Shown here piece after piece: positions 11,201 through 23,700 of a stretch of 64,000 nucleotides of DNA. The position numbers were made by a program, and so were the translations under genes. The notes below the pieces were generated by a model. That model was not told the origin of the DNA, did no database searches, and was given only the letters and a program-made list of their open reading frames with translations. Source of the DNA: Benincasa hispida (Eukaryota > Streptophyta > Magnoliopsida > Cucurbitales > Cucurbitaceae); assembly GCF_009727055.1 (NCBI RefSeq), contig NC_052351.1, forward strand, positions 55,469,544 to 55,533,543, given 5' to 3'. Every line of letters begins with the position of its first letter. The stretch's first letter is position 1.

Positions 11201-14200
11201 GTACAGAATCTCTCATCTATGCAAGAATCGTGTTCCATTAAGGAAACAAATATTGCTACTTTAAACATCAAGTATTCCCATGTAGATCAGCTCAATGAAT
11301 CGCTGATACGTAGAGTTGAATACTTTTAAATGAGAAAAGACAAAAGGACCTACACAAACGACAAGCCTAACAAGATAAATAAAGGCTCCAAACCTAAACA
11401 ATAAGGAGAGAAGATAATTACAAAAGTCTCAAACATCCAAAAACACACATTCAACTTGGTAACTGCCAATACCTCTTCTCACAACCTCTCAAACCCATGA
11501 AAATTCTCATAGTTCCTTTCAAGCCGAGAACTCCATGAGACAACAGGACAAAAAAATGTAATACATTCTTAGAGTAAATATAACATACTGTATTGGTACA
11601 GAACTTTGATAATCCTAGATCACATGATGCATTATTAAATGGTAACAGTCAACCAATCTCTTCTACCAATACTAAGTTTAAGTAAACAAGAAACAGTTCA
11701 AATTCAAAAATCAAGCTCCACGGAAAACAATTATTCCAATAGCATATATGTTCATAAAAGCCTACCTTTGAGTAATTTTCATCAAGGGCAATGGCCAGAT
11801 TACAATCTGATATAGCATCAGCAATCTGAACCAATGCTTGGTATGCTGCAGCACGATTGCATAAACAAACTGCAGTGAAAGATCTGGATTCAACATTTAT
11901 AGATAATGCAACTGTATAATGTTCTACTGCTTCAGTATATTTCCCTGATCGAAATGCTTCATTCCCTGCACTCTGTTATTTAAGACCATGTATAGATCAA
12001 GTGGAAGATTGTAATTTATAAACCCATGCATACACAACATATTACATAGATATGATTGCACCGAAGAATTATTAACTCTGGCATAATTTGAAAGTTTCAG
12101 GTTATTCAATATCAAATGCTTTAAATGTCAATTTGAAGAAAGGTCGAAGCTATAAGGACAGTTATATTGACAATGGGGACAATCTTTAAGATCAGTTCCA
12201 GAAAGCACATGATCAAGTACCTATTCAGAATGGGTGTTCATGAGCGCTATAAAAGAACCCCCATAAACATCATACTTTAGTAACTTATTCCTCACACCCT
12301 CGAACCCACACAGCTCAATTCATGCCAAAGAACTTATGAACCTCCCTAGTACTCAACATCTCCACAGACAAGATACAGGATAGAAGATACACAACCAGTC
12401 TGGATCATGTAAAGGGTATTATTAGCCAAGTCTAGAGCATAAAAGCCTAACTGGCTAAATCAGGTACCATGGAACTGTACCACATTTCAGTAGTTCCATT
12501 CAAAAACCCCAAGACAAAGATCTCAAGATTGGTTTAGCAAATACAGTTCAGTTCATGGCATGAATTTAATAGTGCTAATTAAACATTCAAATTTGCATGT
12601 TGCATACCTTACAATGCATAAGCCCCTGTATCGTGTCTGCTAATGCGAGGGATGATTCCAAACTTTTAATTCTAGACCTGCATGATATGATAAACATTAA
12701 TACCAATATCAAACAACTAAAAGAAAGGAAGATCCTAATTGATTTAAAAGTGCTCAGGAAGGCTATATCTCACTTTTCTTGATTATACTTTTCTTGCTTA
12801 ATTTTCCCAACTGTTTCAAGAGCAGCCTCAAATTTTCCAAGATAGAAAAGAGCTTTGGTTATCAAGCACCATCTCCACAACCTAGCAAGTGAATGACTTT
12901 GACATCCAGAAACATCTGTTTCAACAATAGCACTTTCTGCAATACAATTTTTCTCTGCAAAACAAAGACTCTGCTCACACAGCGTAATTGCCTCTTCATA
13001 CCTTTGGAGCTGCAGGAAAAGATCGCAAGAAAAATATAGGCAATCTCAGGGTAGAGGAATAAAAGACCACAATTGTCTAGTAAAGGCCGAACCATCCATA
13101 ACATAAATTAAGACATTTTTGAAAGGGAAAAGATCAAACTGGATTGTACACAGTAGAAATGATACAGACCATAAAGAGAGCTTCAGCCTTCATTTCAAGT
13201 AATTTTTCTGAATACAGACTGATGGATATAGCCTCAGCAATCAAATCCAGGGCACTGAGAGCTGCATCGTCAGTTTTCTGTTCCATAAGTTCAGAAGAAC
13301 GCCTTGTATATTCGGCTACTTTCTGTAACAAAAGGTGCCCCAACAATCATCAGAATACAGTGGAGAACTCTGTTAACATGAACCCAAGAGCAGACTGAAA
13401 AAGTGGGCAATTAAAAGGTTGAGAGGGAAAAACTGTCTCCACTACCCATGATGATGTAAGAAGAACTAACCTAACCAAAATATGCACTGGGTTTGCAAGT
13501 TAAAATGTTGGTTTGGGTCATTTTGTATTTCTTTTAACTCTCATTTTAAAAATACATGGGATACATATATACACAGACCACAGCCCAGTACCACAAAAAT
13601 ACAAAATCCAGAGAGAAAGGAGAACTATGGCCTTGAATGAGGGGGAAACAAACCAGCCAATGGACCAATCCAGTTTTTCAAAACAACAAAATGTATGATG
13701 CGAATAGAACAGTTAAGAATCAACGAGAATAGAAAGTTTGCCAATAAAAAAAATATATTGAAAATAAAGACAAAAATGACCATTCTTTAGTTCCCATGTA
13801 AAGAGATTTGCCCAATGAATATAGAAAGCACCATAAAATTCTAGACCCAGACATAACAAGTACATCAATGAAGTAGCAAATATTGTAGTTGTGCTGTTCA
13901 CAATTCGAATTGCAGTTCACAAAAATGTCAAGATTTATTAGTAGATCATAAAAATTAAACAAAAAAAAAAAAAAAAAAAAGATATCTCCAATTTCACTCT
14001 CATCTACATCTCCGACCTCATCTCCCCCCAAAAAAAAAATAAAAAGAAAACAAAGCAGTACGTACCTGAGCCTTTTGGAGGCCATCAGCTGCTTCAATTA
14101 TCATCCTCCGATCTAAACATATACCATCTCTAGATTCCAAGCACTTGCTAAAATATTGTAATGCATTTTCAGTTCCCCCAAGAAGAAGATGACAACTGTG

Positions 14201-17200
14201 AAGGGAGAAAAAATCTTTAGAACATAAATATAGATAAGTTGAAATTGACTAAATAGTGCAGATTGTATTGTATTGATACATAAATAAATAATGGTAGGAG
14301 TGATCATTGATTAGATTAAGTACATTTCTCATGATTTAATGGGGAAGAATTTTCTCTTGCTAGGTGCTTAAAAAAATATATCTATGTGAAACATGGAAGT
14401 ATATTAAGACAACTTTGTAATAAAGTTTGCAGAGATAATTAATTTCCACGACCAAGGCTAATATCCTTCTCAATAAGTTGGTGCTGAAAAGTAAGTGCCC
14501 TAAGTAAGTTCCTTGGGCTCTTTTGATGAACATACACCTCTGTTTCTTATTATTAAAAAAAATTAAAAAAAAAGAAAAGAAAGATGAAAGTTAAAGACTG
14601 TCTATGGTCCGTCTTTTAGTTTTAGAAGCCTTAATATTGATGATGTGATCCAAAATTAGTTTAGAGAAGTTTAGAAATTGGGTTTTATCCTCGTCCAGGT
14701 GCAAATTATGTTTGAGAGAGGTGGAAGACTTGGACCACTTGTTTCTCCCTTGCTCTTTTGCTTATAAGCCCCGGGACTTTATTTTCTAGAAGCTGGGTTT
14801 GATGTTGAGTCTGAAATTGAAGGGCAAAGCTGAATTTTGGGTAGCTGTGCCACTAGAGCGCTAGTGTGGCATTTATGGACTGAACGAAACAACAAATCTT
14901 TTCAAGATAAGTCTCTTCAGTTAGATTCCTTTTGTAATCTTGTACACGACTCGGTGGACCTCTTTACATTCAAAATTCATTTGTAGCATCTTGAAGATTA
15001 TCAATGATGATAAAGCTCTTGTCATATAGTTAGCCCTTTGGAAGGGGGTTTCTCTACCCTGATCCCTAGGTTGTTTTATTTTTTGATATATATGTATCTG
15101 CATCGTTTCTTATAGAAAGAAAAAAAAAAGGATAATTAATTTCCATCACAATAATTAAAAAAAAAAAAAAAAAAAAACCTAGACCAATTTGGAACCAAAA
15201 GATAGTTAAAGACCATGAGAAGATATACTAGTAAAAGCAGGTTCACACTGATTAATTCGAATACAATCATGCACTTAAGCAAAGTTGAGATTGCTTGTTT
15301 ACTTTAAATAAAACATACAAGGAAATTATACCATAATAGATAGCTCGTTCTGCATAAATTGTCAGAATAAATTTATAAATAGAACCTCAAATTGCACAAT
15401 AAAACCCTTACTTTCCAGCCCTGACTTGAACTTTAAGAAAGTTTGGATCTAATTCAGTAGCCACCCCACAATCTTCCAAAGCTTCCCTAATCTTTCCAAG
15501 CGACATTCGTGTGGCTGCACGGTTGCTGTAGCAAAGCATGAGAGAATTCAGGCGAGATGCAAATCCTTCATTACGTGGGACAGAATCTATCCCCTGCGTA
15601 TAAAGATCCTCAGCCTTTGAAAGTTCCCCATTTTTGTATGCCTGGTTTCCTCTATGACAGGGTTAAAAGAAAATTTGTTTAACATCAACTATATAAAATG
15701 GAGCGAAGGATGTGATTAAAATCCGTGAGAAAAACGATGATAAAACTGGTCTATCTGGAAAGTACCTAAGTCGCCACTTCTCACACGTCTCTTGAATTGC
15801 AGTAGAGAAAGGATGCTCTTGCTTAAGCTCTCCTTCTGTTTCCAATTTACCTGAAGCCTCTGAATGCAACGATGAACTGGCAATGGATGAAAACTCAAAA
15901 GATGGTCCAAACTTAATATCTGGACTTGGGGAGATGACAAAAGTATTGTGATTAGATTTCTTCTTATTTTTCTTTCTGTGCCGACTCTTTGTTCCCAAAA
16001 AACTAGCTTGGATGGAAGAAGATGCAGAAAATGTAAAACTTTTGCCGCATATTTCTCCTGAATCTGCCTTCTTATTGCAATTGTTTTCTAGTGTATCTGA
16101 GCTCAAGTTGACACCAGCCGTAGGTTCTGTAGAAACACCACAAACAAAACTACTGCTACAGCATTGCTCGGTTTTGAGACTAGAGCAGACTCTTTCATTT
16201 CTAGAATCAAAACCTTCAAAACTGTGAACGGAAATCCCATCTCTATGATGCCCAAAACTTCCCTCGCTGGGCTCATTATATTTCCAGATACCATCATGTG
16301 CATCTGTAACTTTTCTTCCAGTTAAAAGAACATCATTTTCATTGGTACAGACTGTAGAATTGGTCGTCCAAGGTGCAGAACTATTGACCAGAGGGGAGGA
16401 TTCACCAGGCACATCTCTTGGATGTTGATCAATGGATATAGTTTCCTGATAGGGGGAGAAATCCATAGGGGCGTAAGATCCAGGAGAGTCCAAATTAATT
16501 TCGGAACTGCCATCGTCCTTTGACACCTTATCTTGCCATTTAGCTTGCCTCAGATTTCCCCTTACTTTCTTCTTCTTAGTTTTGTTCAGTTTACTCTTAA
16601 TACTAGCTACTGAATTTCGATTGAGATCTGAGAACAGATTTTCTTTGAAAGACAAAGGGTCCCACTGTGGAATTTTAAATTCACCGGAAGTATTTAAATT
16701 ATTTGAGGCATCGAAAGGACCATGTTCATCATTTTTTCCAACTTCGTCCAAATGAACTTGTGAATTATCATTTGATTGACATGGAAAGTCAGCTGATGAG
16801 AATGATGATGGTGTTGAGGCTTTTTGTACATCCAAAGTATCATTTACACAGGGTTGAGGAGACTGACACTCATCACAACTTGCAAAGCATCCTGACAGAA
16901 AATTAAATGGCTCAGCGCTAGAACCCTCAAAAGCAGAAGAAAATTCACAACCACTTTGAAGTTCAGTTTTGCTCTTGCCACTATTTTCAGGATTATCCTC
17001 AAAGGTCCTACCAGAAAAGCCTGCCGGAACTTCAGAAGAGAAGGAGGTATTATTTTTGGGACATCCATTAGAAGAACCAGATGGCTTGTCACAACAGTTA
17101 GAGCTGGAAGAGGTCTCAGCAAAGGTAGCATTTGAACATTCAGGTTTTTCACAGCCATTGGTATTCCCAGAGTCATTGATGTTCAGATTATTCATCTCAT

Positions 17201-18230
17201 CCGGGAGTGTAAATAACGTCTTTGGCCTCCCTTTCAGACGCCTCCCTTTCTTTACTTCATTTAAGCTGGAACTTCCAAATACAAATACATCTCTACCCTC
17301 TTCACAACTAAAGTTAACATTACTAGCTTCTGCCTTCTGAAACTCTGCTATACTTTCTGTTTTCATCTTGACTCCAAAATCAGAAACAGAATTTCCTACA
17401 TTAGTTGTTGCATCAAACCAACTGTCACCAAAAACAAACTTTGAATCAAAAGATTTCTTTAAATAATCATAATTTCCAGTTTCAAGATCGCTACAACTAT
17501 CAGCAACCCCCTTCCCCACAGATTTATCAAGTTCTCCTTCTTGTGCATTTACCGCGGATGCCAGATCAATCGTTTCAGCAACTGATACAGACTCCGCATT
17601 GTTATTCATGGCATCGGTTGTTACAGAATCCATTTTCATTTCACCACCACCAGAGTCGAGCTTCTCAGCATTCATAAAATTATCCCATTTCCACTCTGCT
17701 TTGATCTTCCCCCCATCATCCGCTACAAGGTTTTCACAATTTACGCTAGACTGTTCACATTTGCCGTCTGAAGTTTCTGAACTCGTAGCCGAGTTACTCA
17801 GTTTAGCACCAAATACGAACACTTCATTCTCAACCTTCCCACAATCCAATTTCTTATGCACATCGCCAGTGGACACTTTATTCCCAGAATTCGAATTATC
17901 ATCCCCATTCCCCCCAAACACAGAACCGCTACCAAACTTCAAAGAACCGCCTAAAAACAAAAACCCATCATTCGAACTAACCTCGCAAGAACCAACTTTC
18001 GACCTCGCATGCTGCGATGCGACCCGCTTCCTGACTTTCGTAAGTCTCGGCCGCGATCGAGCCGCTCGTTGAGAATTGGAAGTGGACTTCAAATCAAGTC
18101 CACTCGGATCACTAGCGCTGAAGGAGTGTGGCTGATGGGGTTTAAGCTCAACATTTAGGAGTGTGGCTGATGAGCATTCGGGTGGTGGGGAAACCGCCGG
18201 AGATCGTAATTCCACCGCCGGCGGCGACAT
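8230..18230 (-). CDS. TPR and C-terminal J-domain protein (DnaJ/HSP40-type co-chaperone)
   Basis: Eleven exons reconstructed on the minus strand: 18230-15766, 15651-15412, 14195-14066, 13322-13170, 13009-12774, 12677-12608, 11972-11766, 9868-9648, 9365-9287, 9177-9040 and 8403-8230. All introns are GT-AG, frame is kept throughout, product 1370 aa. Residues 1-820 are Ser/Asn-rich with several FVFG-type motifs and Lys-rich patches. TPR helices occupy about 820-945 (GNQAYKNGELSKAEDLYTQG) and 996-1200 (AGNEAFRSGKYTEAVEHY). A J domain lies at about 1235-1313 with an intact HPD at 1264-1266, then a short Arg/Ser/Asn tail ending SSQSRW. The layout matches the Arabidopsis TPR15/TPR16 class, here longer. 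An intact HPD implies stimulation of an HSP70 ATPase, with the TPRs binding a partner; location and client are unknown. L1 remnants sit in introns 2 and 7. Confidence is high for family, moderate for each boundary. Confidence 0.93.
10245..10475 (+). mobile_element. L1-type LINE reverse transcriptase fragment in intron 7 of the TPR-J gene
   Basis: In one plus-strand frame I read FKLDLDKAYSRFECCFMDV. After a one-base frame change comes FDGKWQN, and further on a segment ending VSPFVFLI. These correspond in order to the conserved LINE RT blocks 'K.D..KAYD.V.W..L', 'GF...W..WI' and 'G..QGDPLSPFLF'. Frameshifts and stops make it a pseudogene. It is antisense to the host gene. Its limits are not visible; weakly similar text may run to about 11060. 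Confidence 0.55.
14449..15130 (+). mobile_element. 5'-truncated L1-type LINE insertion with 15-bp TSD, intron 2 of the TPR-J gene
   Basis: GATAATTAATTTCCA occurs at 14434-14448 and again at 15131-15145, a perfect 15-bp target duplication. Just inside the right copy is an A-rich tail (15117-15129). The body encodes, with interruptions, a zinc-binding zf-RVT segment (SSRCKLCLREVEDLDHLFLP then C, about 14690-14770) and LWHLWTERNNKSFQDKS (about 14867-14920), typical of plant L1 ORF2 C-termini. At about 680 bp it is strongly 5'-truncated. It lies antisense to the host gene between exons 3 and 2, so splicing should be unaffected. Confidence 0.85.
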
Positions 18231-18287
18231 TTAAGGAAGGAAAGAAATGGCCTGATATAAAGAAAAAACGAAGGTTTAAAATCAAAA

Positions 18288-18357
18288 TTAGGGTTTAGAG
18301 CTTGTGGGTATTTGGAAATCAATCTTGTTAAGATTGGGATCGCGTGGTTTAGGGTTT
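18288..18357 (-). promoter_or_regulatory. two telo-boxes upstream of the TPR-J gene
   Basis: TTAGGGTTT occurs at 18288-18296 and 18349-18357 on the plus strand (AAACCCTAA on the gene strand), 58 and 119 bp upstream of the ATG. They lie in the probable 5' UTR or core promoter. Confidence 0.6.
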
Positions 18358-18384
18358 ATTCGCTAAGAAGAAGGAATGGAAGCA

Positions 18385-18408
18385 GAGAAAGAGAGAGAGA
18401 GAGAGAAG
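18385..18408 (-). repeat. (GA)n/(CT)n tract in the TPR-J 5' leader
   Basis: An AGAGAAAGAGAGAGAGAGAG tract reads as CT-rich on the gene strand, about 155 bp upstream of the start codon. CT-rich leaders are common in plant housekeeping genes, and the tract is also a microsatellite. Confidence 0.7.
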
Positions 18409-18557
18409 AACTCGAAAATCTGAAAGCTTACATTTCTTGATTTCTTGATTTCTTCCAATACAATGAGAAGAAGAGACGTGAAATTCGGACACGTGAAATG
18501 GACAAAAAGAAAATAAAGAAAAGTTCAAAGTTTTGAAGAACGTTTTGCTTAAACGGC

Positions 18558-18560
<3 letters not shown>

Positions 18561-18604
<44 letters not shown>
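18561..18604. repeat. 44-bp poly(T) homopolymer
   Basis: An uninterrupted run of 44 T residues lies about 330 bp upstream of the TPR-J start codon. Its true length is hard to sequence and may be inaccurate. Confidence 0.9.
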
Positions 18605-20200
18605 CTTTTTTCAATTTTAATTTTACTTTCCCAGAAATTTGAATTTCTAACCTTTTTTAAGTTAGTTAATGTATTGAATTATTTACTTAAATACTAAATT
18701 AAAATACGTTTAATATGAAACCCTAATTTAAATAGTAGATTATTTCGACTCTCTTTGATGATTGTAATTATCTAAAAATGATTTTATAAAATTTTAACGT
18801 TTTGATGTTAATATTTGATATGGACAAGATCGGATAGTTTCAAGTGATATTTAAAAAAAGTGTCGTGCAAGTATCATATCCTCTAATTCCAATTTTACTA
18901 ACAAAGATCTCTTTAAAGTTTGCAACCAAGTAAATAATATAAAAAGATCAAATATGGTTGTTCCTTTGGGAAGAAAAGAAATAAGAAAGGTAGTAGGAAA
19001 AAGAAAAGCAATGTAATGGAGATAAAGAATAAACAGGAGTGAATCAAAAACTCTTTCAACCCTCGAAAAATCGTTTGGTTGGAGATTTTTTTACATGAAA
19101 ATTAACATAGGTATCTAAAACCTATGTTTTTTTTCACAATTTTTAACACTTTGCTTGGTAGAGATGATAGTCAATTCGATTTTGTTGATTTTGAGGTCAA
19201 CCAATAATCAAACTAAACCAATCGATTTTATAAAGGAGATATTAGAATCGATGTCCAATAAAGAACAAAATCAATGGATTGATTTTTATTTGGTTTAGTT
19301 TATTATCTATTAGGTTATCCATTTTTACATTTGTTTTCTTCCAAATTTTAATTTTAATTTCTACTTCTGTTTTGAATTGGTCATTTTTATTAATTTTAAA
19401 TTAAAATTGGTCCCTTCCTTTTTTATAGATTGAAGTTGGACATTTTTTTTTGGCACTTTCTAAATAAATGACACACTCTATAATAGTTGATATTTTTTCT
19501 ATACAATAAATATATATGCATCATAATGTAATTAAAACACTAAAAGATACCTAATGTTATTTTTAAGAGTTTATATACCTGCGATTTGGTTCGTTTTGAT
19601 TGGTTTATCCAATCAAAATCCGATCTGAACTAATACTTTTTGGTTCTTTAGAAATACAAACAAATTTGTCCAATTTTATACTAAAAAATCAAACAAAACC
19701 AGGGGATCGTGGTTTGGATTCATTTGGGTTTTCGATTTTTTTTTTTTTGGCACTTTTATTGCCTAGGAATAAGCAATTTTCATGTATTCTCATTTTCCAT
19801 AGACAATGTTTTCTTTTCTCTTCCAAAATTGTTGGTATTCTCTTTTCTCCTCTCGATCCACTTTTCATTTTATAAATAATTTCATTTTAAATATAGTTAA
19901 TTAATTAGTTAATATCAATTTAACAAAATTAATATAAATATGTATTTTAATAAATCAACTATAATTTATCAATATATTTACTTAACTTATTTTTACAATA
20001 AAATTTATTAAATGAATGCAATTACTTTTTAGATAAATTAATATATATTAGCTAACAATATCTTAAATATATTTAATTAATAAACTAGAATTAATTAAAT
20101 TTAGTTATTTATTGAGATCAATTTTAATTTGATCCTTCATTGTGAACATATAATTATTAGTGTAATTGTTTTAAATGGTAGAACTATTGAAAATATTTTC
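18605..20200. other. AT-rich intergenic DNA upstream of the TPR-J gene
   Basis: No supported gene. There are degenerate inverted 'ggtttagttt'/'aaactaaacc' passages at about 19150-19320 and 19560-19740, but no boundaries can be drawn. Confidence 0.5.
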
Positions 20201-20209
20201 AAATATAGT

Positions 20210-20330
20210 AAAATATCACTGTCTATTAATGATAGACTACGATGGACATATATCAAGGTCAATATCTATCAGTGATAGACTATGATAGACATCACGTCTA
20301 TCATAGTCTATCACATATAGATACTAATAT
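20210..20330. repeat. dispersed TGATAGAC-type palindromic repeat with perfect 19-bp hairpin
   Basis: GTGATAGACTATGATAGAC (20272-20290) is followed by a 5-base loop and its exact inverse at 20296-20314. The surrounding text carries further GATAGAC/GTCTATC copies. Related text recurs at 32037-32130, so it belongs to a dispersed family in this genome. Confidence 0.8.
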
Positions 20331-20582
20331 TTTGTTATATTTATAAATAAGTTGGCTCATTTTTTTAATTTGAAAACAACCCCTATTATTATTGATTGAT
20401 TATAATTAGTCAATTATTTAATGTGATTATTTTTAGGGATGGTTGGAAAATGGGCAAAATAAGTTATATTAAGCCCGTAGCTCAGACCTTTTAGTTTTGA
20501 AAAATATCAAAAAAAAAAAAAAAAAAAAAAAAAAGGCCCAACTCACGATTTTAAATGATAAATGTAAAAAATACCTAGATAA

Positions 20583-20763
20583 ACCTGACACTTGATACAC
20601 TGATACTTCTGATACACCTGATACATTTGATACACCTAATACAATTGACGCGCACTTGATACACTTGATACCGCTTGATACACTTTATATACTACTGATA
20701 AACATTTGATACCCTTTGATACACTTGATACACAATTGATGTACATTTGATACACTTGATACA
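20583..20763 (+). repeat. minisatellite of ~10-11 bp unit (TTGATACACT)
   Basis: About fifteen degenerate copies of TTGATACAC(T/C) run up to the TSD of the LTR element at 20799. Spacing varies from 9 to 13 bp. Confidence 0.85.
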
Positions 20764-20798
20764 AGATGTTGAGATTGACAATTGGACGATACCGACGG

Positions 20799-23700
20799 TG
20801 TAACGACCCGACCTTTCGAGTACTCAGACAAGGTTCGTTACGACATAATGCACATTTTCATTTAAAATTTTGACCGTCATAAATTCGGTGAAAATACGAA
20901 TGACTATTTCAAACCGAAATATTAATTTGATAAATATATCAAATAAGCAACATATTTAATTGGGATAAAAAAAACATTTAATAATAATAATAATAATAAT
21001 AATTCAAAATAAAACAATAAAACATATCACCTATCTACAATCTTGAGTAAAAAAAAAAATCTAAATAAATAAAAAATAAAACATGGATGGAAGCGTTTTC
21101 TAATATCCCCATATGGCTCTATCACGGGTCCCGTCTGTTCCTCGCCAGTCCATTCCTGTCATTGCTTGAAAGAAAAACATAAAAGAGGAAATGATGAGTA
21201 TAACAATACCCAGTAAGTAATCCGCTACTGGGCCCTCTAGGTTACTTTTAGCTAGTTTATCTAGGCATCAGTTCACACCCATCATATTAGTTGTAGTGAT
21301 CCCGAAAGGATCACATATCAGTCGTAAACGTGATCTTGAAGGAACGCTAATAGCTATAAAAAAGAGTTATTATTCCTAGCTTAATTTGGACTCGTTATTG
21401 GATTTTATGTGTTTATTTTCCTATTTTGTAGGTACCAAGCAATCAAGAGGTAGAATTAATCATTTGTGAAGAATGGGGTTAATTTGAAGCAATTTGGAGT
21501 TGATTTGAGCATCCGGGCTTCAAAAGAGTTGAAATTACCAAAATGTCATTGAATACCATCGAGTATTCTATATTTTTATTAATGGCATCGAGTGTAATTG
21601 AGTATAATCAACCATAAAGTAATCGAGTAAATTGCCATCGAGTACAATCAAGTACCATCGAGTACCATCAAGTAATGCTATCAAGCATCGAGTAATTAGC
21701 AAAAAGGCCATTGAGTAAAATGTTATCGAGTAACCAACATCGAGTATCAAGTAAAGGATCATTGTGCATCGAGTATCGAGTTGAAGACAGAATGCTCAGC
21801 ATTGCAACGCTGCGAAGATTTCTATAAATACCTTCCTTCGTCTTTAGGTCAAAATATGCTAACTTTTGGAGGCTGAATTGATGGAGGCCGAAGTTAAACT
21901 TTATTCTTCTTCCTTTCCCTTCAGAATTTAGTATCTTTAGGTTAGTTTTTTTTTTTTTTTAGTTGTAATCGACGGATTGGATGTGTATCTCGGATTTGTC
22001 TATGAATTAAAAAGTAACTCCTATCTGGTTTATTTTGAGCAAGAGCCCTATGTTTATTTTCTTGAATGTTCTCTAATTAATTTAACTAAATTGTTGTAAA
22101 CTGGGATGATTTCATTAAATCTTAATGGAATTTTTATAAATTGATCTGACAAATTAATTTATCAAAGTTCTTGTTTGCAATATCGTCATAGCTTATGCAA
22201 TATTGATTGATTTAGTTGCATGTATTAGGATCACATGTTTAGGGTCTAGACTTTTTCTGACCAAATGCATGTATGCCCTAATATAATATATTCCAAATAA
22301 ATCATGCTATAAGATATGACTTTTCTAACTTGTAGTATGTCTCAATAATTGAACCCTTTCGTAATGCAATTCATTTTTAACTTGTATGTCACTAAGAAGG
22401 AAGAGTTGTAAATTGAATTATGCTAATTTGGTTTACAATCAAATTTGGCTAATTGGACTATTAGACTTTCTAATAAGTTGAGGGGTTGACAGATTCAGTG
22501 TAATTAATTGATACCTAACAAAAGAAATTGCATAGGAAACTCTCTCTTGCTCTAGAAATTAGATAGACTCATATTCTAGATTACATTTACCTTTTTATCT
22601 TAATTTCACACACATATCTCTTCCACATAAATCCCCTTATTTACCACTCTAGTTAGAAAATTAACTTAACGAAACAAATCATGCTTTCCTATGAATCGAC
22701 TCGGACTTACCACTGTTGCTACGTTTCAGTAGTAATAGAAGTAGTCGGCATATACAAGTTTTCTTTTGATCAAGTTTGAAGTTTATTAACGATATAAGTT
22801 TCAGGCTCTGTCAAAAATGGCATCGTAAGTATCGAGCTATTATTCTTAGCTTAATTCAGACTCGTTATTGGATTTTATGTGTTGATTTTCCTACTTTGTA
22901 GGTATCAAGCAACCAAGAGGTAGAACTAGCGATTTAGAGCCGATCGGGATTAATTTGAAGCAATTTGGAGTTGATTTGAGCATCAAGGCTTCAAAGAAGT
23001 TGAAATTACCAAAATGTCATCGAGCACCATCGAGTATTATGTATTTTTATTAATGGAATCGAGTATAATCGAGTAAATTGCTATTGAGTAATCGAGCATT
23101 GAGTATCCAGTAAAGGATCATCGTGCATTGAGTATCGAGTTGAAGATAGAATGTTCAGTGTTACAACGTTGTTTCTAGCGTTGCAATGCTACAAAGATTT
23201 CTATAAATACCTCATTTCATCTTTAGGTCAAAATATGCTGAAAATTGAGTTGTTTTTCAATAGAGGCCGAGGAGAGGCCATGACTTTTTCCTTTTCCTTT
23301 ATGTTTTCAGTATCCTTAGGTTAGTTTTTGTTTTATTTTCGGATATGGACGTGTGTTGGAACGTATCTCATTAGTTTGTCTATGAATCGAAGAGGTAATC
23401 ATTTCATTTAGTTCTTGGGTCGAGCATTCTTGTAATTTGATGTGTTTTCTGTTAAACTGTGCTTTAAATTAGAATTGTGTTTTCTTTGAATCTTGCATGA
23501 TTTAGATTTGCTTTTGTGTGTTGGACTGACGTCCCTATCATGATCGCATATCTTAGCTAGTAAATTCAAGCTTACATGTATCCTTGTAATCGTTCATGCC
23601 TTGAGTTTACCCTTGTAGCATCGATTAGATGAGCATGCTTAGATGTATAGGCTAACCTTGAATCTTTGCATCACATATTTAATCTAGATTTAAAGAATAA

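Noticed and set aside
16969..18072. Plus-strand frames of 90-157 aa opposite exon 1 of the TPR-J gene
   Set aside because: They are shadows of the long minus-strand exon, whose frame is supported by family similarity and clean splicing.
20583..20763. TTGATACAC array considered as the terminal part of the LTR element
   Set aside because: It lies outside the TSD at 20794-20798 and is absent from the matching side of the other LTR, so it is target DNA.
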